Shown one piece after another: positions 57,105 through 64,000 of a DNA stretch of 64,000 nucleotides. The stretch comes from Elusimicrobia bacterium RIFOXYA2_FULL_47_53 (GTDB lineage Bacteria > Elusimicrobiota > Endomicrobiia > Endomicrobiales > XYA2-FULL-47-53), in NCBI GenBank assembly GCA_001800315.1, contig MGVE01000018.1:56563-120562 (forward strand), given 5' to 3'. Numbering within the stretch: position 1 is the first letter of the stretch; each line of letters begins with the position of its first letter. Position numbers and translations under genes: made by a program. The notes beneath the pieces were generated by a model, which was not told the DNA's origin, searched no databases, and saw only the letters and a list, made by a program, of their open reading frames with translations.

Positions 57105-58225
57105 TGACAGATGTAGTCGTCACCGGTATCGGCCTGGCTTCGCCTTTCGGATTCGGCAGGGAAAAATCCTGGCGAGCCGCGGCCAGCGGCCGAAGCGCGG
57201 TACAAACAGACAAGTCCGGGCAGTTCCTCTCGGGAAGGCTAAACGAGCTTGACGCTCCTTACCAGGCCAGGCTTCTTTCCATGGGGTTTTACGCCGCAGC
57301 CGAGGCCTTTGAGGACAGCAGGCTGGACTATTCCTATTACAATCGGGAAAGGGTCGGGTTTTGCGTCAGCTCCAGCAAGCCCAATATTTTTCTTGACGGC
57401 AGCGGCCTTTTTCTTCCGGATATAGCGCTTGAAGATAATCTCACCGGACAGCTTGCCAGGATATTTAAAGCCGGCGGCCCGGTCAGAAATGTCGTTGCCG
57501 CGTGCGCCACGGGAACAAATTCCATAATCACCGCGGCGCGCTGGATAAAAAGCGGCCTCTGTGACGCCGCTTTCGCCGGAGCCGTGGAATCTCCCTTCAA
57601 CGATTTGTATATCGCGGGTTTCAGTCGCATGGGCGTGCTCGCTAAAAAGGTTGCGGCACCTTTCAGCGCCGAGAGAGAGGGTTTCGCCCTCGCGGAAGGC
57701 GCCGGGGTGCTGGTTCTTGAAAGAAAAGACACGGCGATGCTGCGGGGCGCCGACATATACGGCGAGGTAGCCGGCTGGGACATGGCCTGCGACGCGAGGA
57801 ATACGGTTTCTTCGGATGTTTCAGGCGGGGTTATTTCGGACGCTATTTTAAGGGCGCTCAAAGCTTCGGGCATAAAAAAAATTGATTATATAAACGCTCA
57901 CGGCACGGGAACAAAGCTAAACGATCTGGCCGAGACGAATGCCATTATAAAGGCGCTCGGAAAAGACGCCGCCGATACTCCGGTTTCCTCCACAAAAGCC
58001 GCGACAGGGCACCTGCTTGGGGCTTCCGGAGCGGTAGAGGCAGCTTTTTGCCTGCTCTCAATGAGGGATTCCATAATACCTCCGACTCTCAACCTCCTGC
58101 GCCGCGATAAGCTCTGCGGACTGGACTATGTCGCGAACACTCCGAGGGAAACAGAGGTAAACGCCTCAGTTTCCCTTTCGTTCGGCTTTGGCGGGCAGAT
58201 AGGCGTTTTGGTATTTAAGAAATGA
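57104..58225 (+). CDS. Beta-ketoacyl-ACP synthase (FabF-like)
   Basis: Cys-His-His triad: VAACATGTNS, NAHGTGTKLND, KAATGHLLGASGAVEA; 373 aa, shorter than typical FabF. Confidence 0.9.
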   Translation: MTDVVVTGIGLASPFGFGREKSWRAAASGRSAVQTDKSGQFLSGRLNELDAPYQARLLSMGFYAAAEAFEDSRLDYSYYNRERVGFCVSSSKPNIFLDGSGLFLPDIALEDNLTGQLARIFKAGGPVRNVVAACATGTNSIITAARWIKSGLCDAAFAGAVESPFNDLYIAGFSRMGVLAKKVAAPFSAEREGFALAEGAGVLVLERKDTAMLRGADIYGEVAGWDMACDARNTVSSDVSGGVISDAILRALKASGIKKIDYINAHGTGTKLNDLAETNAIIKALGKDAADTPVSSTKAATGHLLGASGAVEAAFCLLSMRDSIIPPTLNLLRRDKLCGLDYVANTPRETEVNASVSLSFGFGGQIGVLVFKK

Positions 58226-59940
58226 AAAAACAGAAAAATAAAAACCAATCAAAATATCCGGGCATGAAATTATTCGCGGGCGTTATAATCGCGGCTGTTT
58301 TTCTGCGGCTCATATATTTTCTGCAGATTACAGACAGTTTTCTTTTCCAGACTCCCATACTGGACGCGAAATATTACCACCTCTGGGCGCTGGAGATTTT
58401 AAAAGGCGACCTGGCGGGCCGCGCGCGGGGCGTCTTTATGATGAGCCCCGGGTATTCCTACCTGCTCGCGGCCGTCTATTGGATAATGGGCGTTAATATC
58501 ACCGCCGTAGCGGCCCTGCAGTTTTTATCGGGCGCGGCGAGCGGCGTGATAGTATATTTTACCGCCAAAAAGTTTTATTCCCGAGCCGCGGCCTTTATCG
58601 CGATGGCGCTGTATCTTTTTTACGCTCCGGGAATATTTTTTGAAAGCGCGCTTCTGAAAGCGAGCTTTATAAACTTTTTTAATGTTTTGGCTTTATACCT
58701 CTTGGCTCTGGGCGGGCCGCTCTTTTGCGCTCTCTCGGGGGTATTTACAGGCCTGTCGGTTCAGCTAAGGCCAAACGCGCTGCTGCTGGCTCCGGTTTTT
58801 ATCGCCTGGATATTTATAAGCGGCAGAAGAAAACTCTTCAGCGCGGTTTTGTTTGTCTGCTCGCTCGCGCTGGTGCTTTTGCCGGTGGCGCTTCGCAATT
58901 ACAAAGTCGGCGGCGAATTTGTGGTCGCGACGGCCCACGGCGGGATGAACTTGTTTACCGGCAACTCGCAGTTTTGCCTCGGGCCCTACACGCCGATGCC
59001 GTTTGCCAGAACCGATCCCGAAGTTGAGCAGGAGGATTTTTTAAACGAGGCAAGAAGGCTTTCTGGCAAAAACCTGACTCCCGCCGAGTCTTCGGCCTTC
59101 TGGACCGGACAATCCCTGCGTTTTATCACCGGCAATCCGTTCGCGTGGGGAAAACTCATATACAGAAAGGCGCTTATATTTCTAAACAATTACGAGCCGC
59201 AGATAAACCTGGACTACTATTTTTTCAGGCAGGAATACAATTCTGTGCTGTCTTCCGTGCCGGTCACCTTCGGCGTTATTATGCCGGCCGCGCTTCTGGG
59301 AATGATTTTTGGAGGCGCTAACTTCCTGCTGCTCGGCTATTTCGCGGTCTATTTCCTGTCCGGCCTGATATTTTTTGTGGTTTCGGAGTACCGTTTTCCG
59401 GCTGTTCCGGCCCTTGCCATTTATGCAGGTTACGGCATAACGCTTTTATTCCAAAAGTGGAAAGAATATAAAATACGCGAGCTGTTTTACCTCGCGGGTT
59501 TTTTGGCGTTTTTTGTTTTTATTTCCAATATTGATATTTACTCGGGTTTATTCGGATATAATTCCTACAAGAGGTCAAACCTCGCCAACTCCTACTTCGG
59601 CATGGGCGTGACTTACGAGGAAAAAGGCCTGACTCAGGAGGCGATAGCTTCTTACGAGAAGGCGCTTGAGATAATGCCTCAGACGGGGCCTCTGATTAAT
59701 ATGGCGGGCATATATGAGCGCCGCGGGAATCTGGACAAAGCAGCCGAGCTTAACGCGGCGGCGCTGAGAATTTATCCCGGTTCGGCGGAAGCCAGCAATA
59801 ACCTGGGCGCGATAATGTTTAAAAAGGGAAAGTATCTGGAGGCGGCGGAATATTTCACCCAGGCCCTGTCCGTGAAACCCGATTTTGAGCAGGCAAAAAA
59901 GAATCTCGCCGTAGCGCTTAAAGCCGCGGGGAAAAAATAA
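58222..59940 (+). CDS. Multi-TM glycosyltransferase-like protein (GT39/PMT-like) with C-terminal TPR repeats
   Basis: Many TM segments with an N-terminal DAKYYHLWALEIL motif; C-terminal TPRs (YFGMGVTYEEKGLTQEAIASYEKALEIMP). Confidence 0.8.
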   Translation: MKKQKNKNQSKYPGMKLFAGVIIAAVFLRLIYFLQITDSFLFQTPILDAKYYHLWALEILKGDLAGRARGVFMMSPGYSYLLAAVYWIMGVNITAVAALQFLSGAASGVIVYFTAKKFYSRAAAFIAMALYLFYAPGIFFESALLKASFINFFNVLALYLLALGGPLFCALSGVFTGLSVQLRPNALLLAPVFIAWIFISGRRKLFSAVLFVCSLALVLLPVALRNYKVGGEFVVATAHGGMNLFTGNSQFCLGPYTPMPFARTDPEVEQEDFLNEARRLSGKNLTPAESSAFWTGQSLRFITGNPFAWGKLIYRKALIFLNNYEPQINLDYYFFRQEYNSVLSSVPVTFGVIMPAALLGMIFGGANFLLLGYFAVYFLSGLIFFVVSEYRFPAVPALAIYAGYGITLLFQKWKEYKIRELFYLAGFLAFFVFISNIDIYSGLFGYNSYKRSNLANSYFGMGVTYEEKGLTQEAIASYEKALEIMPQTGPLINMAGIYERRGNLDKAAELNAAALRIYPGSAEASNNLGAIMFKKGKYLEAAEYFTQALSVKPDFEQAKKNLAVALKAAGKK

Positions 59941-61097
59941 TGAAAGAATCGCTTAAAAGAGAACTCTCTGAAATAGAGGCCGCCGGCCTTCTGCGCCGCG
60001 AGCGGACGGCAACATTTATTACCGACAGGGAAATTGTCGTTGACGGCAGGAGATGCCTGAATTTCTCGTCAAATAATTATCTCGGGCTTTCTTTTGACGA
60101 AAGGGTTTCGGGTTTCGCGCAGAGCTCTTATTACAGGTACGGCTCAGGCGGAACTTCTTCGCGCCTTGTGGCCGGCACCTTTGAAATACACAAAGAGCTG
60201 GAGCAGAAACTCGCGGCATTTAAGGGTAAAGAGGCGGCGCTGGCATTTCCCTCCGGGTACCAGACAAATCTCGGCATTATCGGAGCGCTCTTAAAAGACG
60301 GCGACTGCGTGATAATGGACAAATTAAACCATGCTTCGCTCTGGGACGGCGCGAAACTCTGCGGCGCGAGAATATTTGTTTACGAGCACAGGGACATGGA
60401 TTCGCTTGAAAAAATTCTCAGGCGCGTTGAAGGCTACCGCAGAAAGCTTATAGCCACCGACAGCGTTTTTTCAATGGACGGAGACCTGGCTCCGCTTGCC
60501 GATATAGCCGCGCTTGCCAAAAAATACAGGGCCTGGACCATGATTGACGAGGCTCATGCCACGGGAGTTTTCGGCCAAAACGGCAGAGGCCTCGCCGAAC
60601 AATTGGGAGTTGAAAACGAAATTGACATTGTTATGGGAACGCTGTCAAAAGCCCTGGGTTCGCAGGGAGGTTTTGTCTGCGGTTCGCGTGAATTCGTGGA
60701 ATACCTTGTAAATAAAAGCCGCTCATACATATATACTACGGCGCTCGCGCCTTCCTGCGCCGCCGCGGCTCTTAAGGCGCTTGAAATTGTTATTACTGAA
60801 CCCGATAGAAGAGAGAGGCTGCTTAAAAACGCGGCGGCTCTGAGAGCCAAATTAAAATCAGCGGGTTTTGAAACCTTTAACTCGGAAAGCCAGATAGTTC
60901 CCGTGCTTGCGGGCGGAGCGTCGGAAGCAAATGCCGTTTCACGGAAACTCTTTGACAGGGGCATATTCGCGCCGGCCATAAGGCCGCCTACGGTTCCCGA
61001 GGGCTCCTGCCGGCTCAGGTTTTCAATCACGAGCGCGCACGAGCAAAAAGATCTGGATAAACTTTTTGATTCGCTGAGTTCGGCGGTGGAAAAATGA
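59940..61097 (+). CDS. bioF: 8-amino-7-oxononanoate synthase
   Basis: NFSSNNYLGLSFDERV, GYQTNLGIIGAL, DEAHATGVFGQNGRGL, GTLSKALGSQGGFV; adjacent to bioD/bioA. Confidence 0.93.
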   Translation: MKESLKRELSEIEAAGLLRRERTATFITDREIVVDGRRCLNFSSNNYLGLSFDERVSGFAQSSYYRYGSGGTSSRLVAGTFEIHKELEQKLAAFKGKEAALAFPSGYQTNLGIIGALLKDGDCVIMDKLNHASLWDGAKLCGARIFVYEHRDMDSLEKILRRVEGYRRKLIATDSVFSMDGDLAPLADIAALAKKYRAWTMIDEAHATGVFGQNGRGLAEQLGVENEIDIVMGTLSKALGSQGGFVCGSREFVEYLVNKSRSYIYTTALAPSCAAAALKALEIVITEPDRRERLLKNAAALRAKLKSAGFETFNSESQIVPVLAGGASEANAVSRKLFDRGIFAPAIRPPTVPEGSCRLRFSITSAHEQKDLDKLFDSLSSAVEK

Positions 61098-61735
61098 AGA
61101 AAGGTGTTTTTGTGACGGCCACCGATACCGGCGTGGGTAAAACTTATTTTGCCTGCGCTCTGGCGGAAGCCTTGAAAAAAAACGGCTGCGATATAGGTGT
61201 CATGAAGCCGTTTTGTTCAGGAGTTCGTTCGGATGTCACAAAACTCATAAAGGCCGCGGGCGTGAAAGATAAGGTTGACGAGGTTAATCCTGAATTTTTC
61301 AGGAGCCCGCTGGCTCCTCTTGCCGCGGCGCGGCTTGAGAGAAAAACCATCGGCATGCCCGCTGTGCTTAAGAAATTCGCCGGATTGTCCCAGAAGCACG
61401 ATTTTATGATTGTTGAAGGAGCCGGCGGGCTGGAAGTTCCGATAAAAAATAATTATACGGTTGTAAATCTGATAAGGGATTTTAAGCTTCCGGTAATAGT
61501 TGTAGCGAGGGCCGGGCTTGGCACGATAAACCACTCGGTTTTAAGCGTGAAGCGCCTTCGCTCAGAGGGTATAAGAGTTTCAGGCATTGTTTTAAGCGGC
61601 AGGTCAAAAGATTCGCCGGCCGAGAGAACCAATCCTGCCATTGTAGCCCGGATGACGAAGCTTCCCGTGGTAGAACTGCGCAGAAATTCAAGATTATCAA
61701 AGAAGGATATCCTAAAACTCGGCATTAAACTATGA
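61094..61735 (+). CDS. bioD: Dethiobiotin synthetase
   Basis: FVTATDTGVGKTYFACAL, VMKPFCSG, VEGAGGLEVPI. Confidence 0.95.
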   Translation: MKKGVFVTATDTGVGKTYFACALAEALKKNGCDIGVMKPFCSGVRSDVTKLIKAAGVKDKVDEVNPEFFRSPLAPLAAARLERKTIGMPAVLKKFAGLSQKHDFMIVEGAGGLEVPIKNNYTVVNLIRDFKLPVIVVARAGLGTINHSVLSVKRLRSEGIRVSGIVLSGRSKDSPAERTNPAIVARMTKLPVVELRRNSRLSKKDILKLGIKL

Positions 61736-63162
61736 ATTACAACAAACGGCAAATTATAGCTTTGGACAAAAAATTCGTTTGGCACCCTTTTACACAGATG
61801 GCCGACTGGCTCAGGGATTCGCCGGCAGAGCCGCTGGTAATAGAGCGCGGGAGCGGCAGCTATCTTATTGATATTGACGGCAGAAAATATTTAGACGGAG
61901 TCTCCTCTTTATGGGTTACGGTTCACGGCCACCGGAAAAAAGAAATTGACGGGGCCGTTAAGCGCCAGCTGGGCAAGATCGCTCATACGACTTTTCTCGG
62001 ACTGACTCATCCGGGCGCGGCTCTGCTCGCCAGAGAGCTTGCCGGGATACTGCCGGAGGGCCTTGAAAAGGTATTTTATTCCGATAACGGTTCCACCGCG
62101 GTTGAGGTAGCCCTAAAAATGGCATACCAGTATTCCGCGCGAAGCGGTCGCAAAACGGCTTTCCTCTCGCTGCGCAACGCCTATCACGGTGATACCATCG
62201 GTTCTGTTTCCGTGGGCGGCATGGATCTGTTTCACGAAAAATTCCGTTCCCTTTTATTTAAAACCTATTTTGCCATGTCGCCCTATTGCTATCGCTGCGC
62301 TTTCAGGGCCGGCAAAGGGCCTTTGCCTGAAAGCGGCAAAGGAACTGATTTCGCGGGCCACTGCAAAGCCATGGGCTGCCGCGGCCGGTGCGTAAAAGAG
62401 CTTGAGGACCTGTTAAAAAAACACTCTGACAAAATCTGCGCCGCTGTCGTGGAGCCAATGATACAGGGCGCCGCCGGCATGCTCACCATGCCTCCCGGCT
62501 ATTTAAAGTTGTTTGAAAAGCTTTGCAGAAAATACGGAGTGCTTCTTATCTGCGACGAGGTCGCTACCGGGTTTGGGAGAACGGGAAAGATGTTCGCGGT
62601 GGAGCATGAGGGCGTGAAACCCGATTTTATATGCCTTTCAAAAGGAATAACCGGAGGCTACCTTCCTCTCGCGGTTACGGTTACGACAAAAAAAGTTTAT
62701 AACGCTTTCCTGGGAAAATACGAGGATTTTAAAACCTTTTTCCACGGCCACACTTACACCGCGAACCCGCTCGCCTGCGCTGCGGCGCTGGCTAACCTTG
62801 AACTCTTTGAAAAAGAGAAACTGCTGCCTTCTCTTAAAGGCAAGGCGGAGTTTCTCGGAGAGGAACTTAGTAAATTGCGCGGCCACCGCAATGTGGGGGA
62901 CATAAGGCAGTTGGGCCTCATGGCGGGAATTGAAATAGTCAAAGATAAGGCCGCGGGCAAAATCTTCGCTCCGGAAGAAAAACTGACGATTAAAATCTGC
63001 GACGAGTGCCGCAGGCGCGGCCTGATAATAAGGCCTCTTGGAAATGTGTTGGTTCTTATGCCGCCTTTAAGCATAAATAAATCCGAGATTTCTAAAATGA
63101 CGGGGCTTCTTTTTGCCGCCCTGCGAGCCGTATTAAAAGATGACGAAACCCAAAAAAATTGA
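61732..63162 (+). CDS. bioA: Adenosylmethionine-8-amino-7-oxononanoate transaminase
   Basis: FVWHPFTQMADW, YSDNGSTAVEVALKMA, ICDEVATGFGRTGKMFA, LSKGITGGYLPLA. Confidence 0.96.
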   Translation: MNYNKRQIIALDKKFVWHPFTQMADWLRDSPAEPLVIERGSGSYLIDIDGRKYLDGVSSLWVTVHGHRKKEIDGAVKRQLGKIAHTTFLGLTHPGAALLARELAGILPEGLEKVFYSDNGSTAVEVALKMAYQYSARSGRKTAFLSLRNAYHGDTIGSVSVGGMDLFHEKFRSLLFKTYFAMSPYCYRCAFRAGKGPLPESGKGTDFAGHCKAMGCRGRCVKELEDLLKKHSDKICAAVVEPMIQGAAGMLTMPPGYLKLFEKLCRKYGVLLICDEVATGFGRTGKMFAVEHEGVKPDFICLSKGITGGYLPLAVTVTTKKVYNAFLGKYEDFKTFFHGHTYTANPLACAAALANLELFEKEKLLPSLKGKAEFLGEELSKLRGHRNVGDIRQLGLMAGIEIVKDKAAGKIFAPEEKLTIKICDECRRRGLIIRPLGNVLVLMPPLSINKSEISKMTGLLFAALRAVLKDDETQKN

Positions 63163-63204
63163 TACAATACACCCCGTTACACATAATAACGCAAAGGAAT
63201 TTAA

Positions 63205-63858
63205 ATGATAGGCTATCTTGTTGAATTTATTATGCATTCGGACAAACACCTGCTGGCGATTTTTGAGCGCTTCGGCTCCTGGACCTACGGGATACTTTTC
63301 GCGATAATATTTGCCGAGACGGGCCTTGTTTTCACGCCGTTTCTTCCCGGGGATTCCCTGCTTTTTGCTGTGGGGGCGCTTGCCGCCATAGGCTCTCTGG
63401 ATGTGTGGTGGGTAGTGGCTCTGCTTTCCGTGGCGGCTATTTTGGGCGACGGGGCGAATTATGCCGTTGGAAAATACCTCGGCCACATAATTTACGCCAA
63501 GGCGAACGGCGGCCTGATTAAAAAAGACTACATAGATAAAACCCATAAATTTTACGAAAAGTACGGGTCAAAGACTATTGTTTTTGCCCGTTTTGTGCCT
63601 ATAGTCAGGACTTTCGCGCCGTTTGTCGCGGGAGTTGGAACCATGGGCTACCTGAAGTTCGCCACCTACAATGTGGTCGGAGGAATAGTCTGGGTCGCGC
63701 TCTTTGTGCTGGGCGGCTACTATTTCGGTAACATGCCGATAGTCAAAAAGAATTTTTCCGTTGTAATTCTTGGAATAATAATCGTTTCTATACTGCCGGC
63801 TTTTATTGAATACGCGCGCCACAAGCTTTCAAAAAATAAAGCCGCGGCCAAACCTTAG
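63205..63858 (+). CDS. DedA family membrane protein
   Basis: FAETGLVFTPFLPGDSLLFAVGALA, GDGANYAVGKYLG, FARFVPIVRTFAPFVAGVGTM. Confidence 0.93.
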   Translation: MIGYLVEFIMHSDKHLLAIFERFGSWTYGILFAIIFAETGLVFTPFLPGDSLLFAVGALAAIGSLDVWWVVALLSVAAILGDGANYAVGKYLGHIIYAKANGGLIKKDYIDKTHKFYEKYGSKTIVFARFVPIVRTFAPFVAGVGTMGYLKFATYNVVGGIVWVALFVLGGYYFGNMPIVKKNFSVVILGIIIVSILPAFIEYARHKLSKNKAAAKP

Positions 63859-64000
63859 TTTGAGTCTTTAGCCGCGCGGCTCGCCGCGCGTGACAGCCCA
63901 AGGCAGCAAAAACACCGGGTAATGTCAAGAATAGTGTGTAATTTCTTTTAAGGGTTTATTCTCCCAGAGCATATTTTGTCTGTAAAAGATAGCGAAGATG

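Noticed and set aside
63868-63895. GC-rich palindrome CGCGCGGC-TC-GCCGCGCG after dedA as a terminator
   Set aside because: No T tract follows; not enough to call a terminator.

Overview
The window is gene-dense, and essentially every supported CDS is on the + strand. It looks like a bacterial chromosome with an outer membrane: there is an Omp85-type barrel and a lipoprotein, and no archaeal or phage signature. I did not assign a phylum. Order of content: HD-GYP regulator (5' truncated), rsmI, argC-argJ, tsaC-like, glyA, wecA-like/wecB, a THEP1-like NTPase, rlmI-like, marC, a lipoprotein and queF. Next is a visibly AT-richer insertion holding a three-gene Type II (AlwI-like) restriction-modification module. 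Then a partial dcw cluster (murC-murB-ddl-ftsQ-ftsA-ftsZ), pilT, pgeF, an aromatic amino acid operon (pheA-hisC-aroF-tyrA-aroA), and plsC-ispH-rpsA. A repeat-rich intergenic region is followed by a large peptidase-like/TolB-propeller/Omp85-barrel fusion, the phoB-phoR and pstSCAB-phoU locus, rplM-rpsI, GSIII glutamine synthetase, gltB-gltD, HU, and aminotransferase-hom. The window ends with a translationally coupled biotin operon (bioB-KR-KAS-GT/TPR-bioF-bioD-bioA) and a DedA protein. The most interesting items are: (1) a biotin operon with an embedded ketoreductase/ketosynthase pair and no recognisable bioC/H/W/Z/I; (2) a four-repeat, 11-bp-phased Pho box followed by a ~250-nt structured leader upstream of pstS; (3) a three-copy MITE-like family with TGAGTCAATTGAAAAA termini, each copy ending just before a start codon; (4) a ~108-nt three-way-junction-like element upstream of rplM; (5) a nested repeat cluster at 31.7-32.3 kb; (6) murB with no ATG/GTG/TTG at its expected start; (7) the RM module. 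No tRNA, rRNA, CRISPR array or prophage was recognised.
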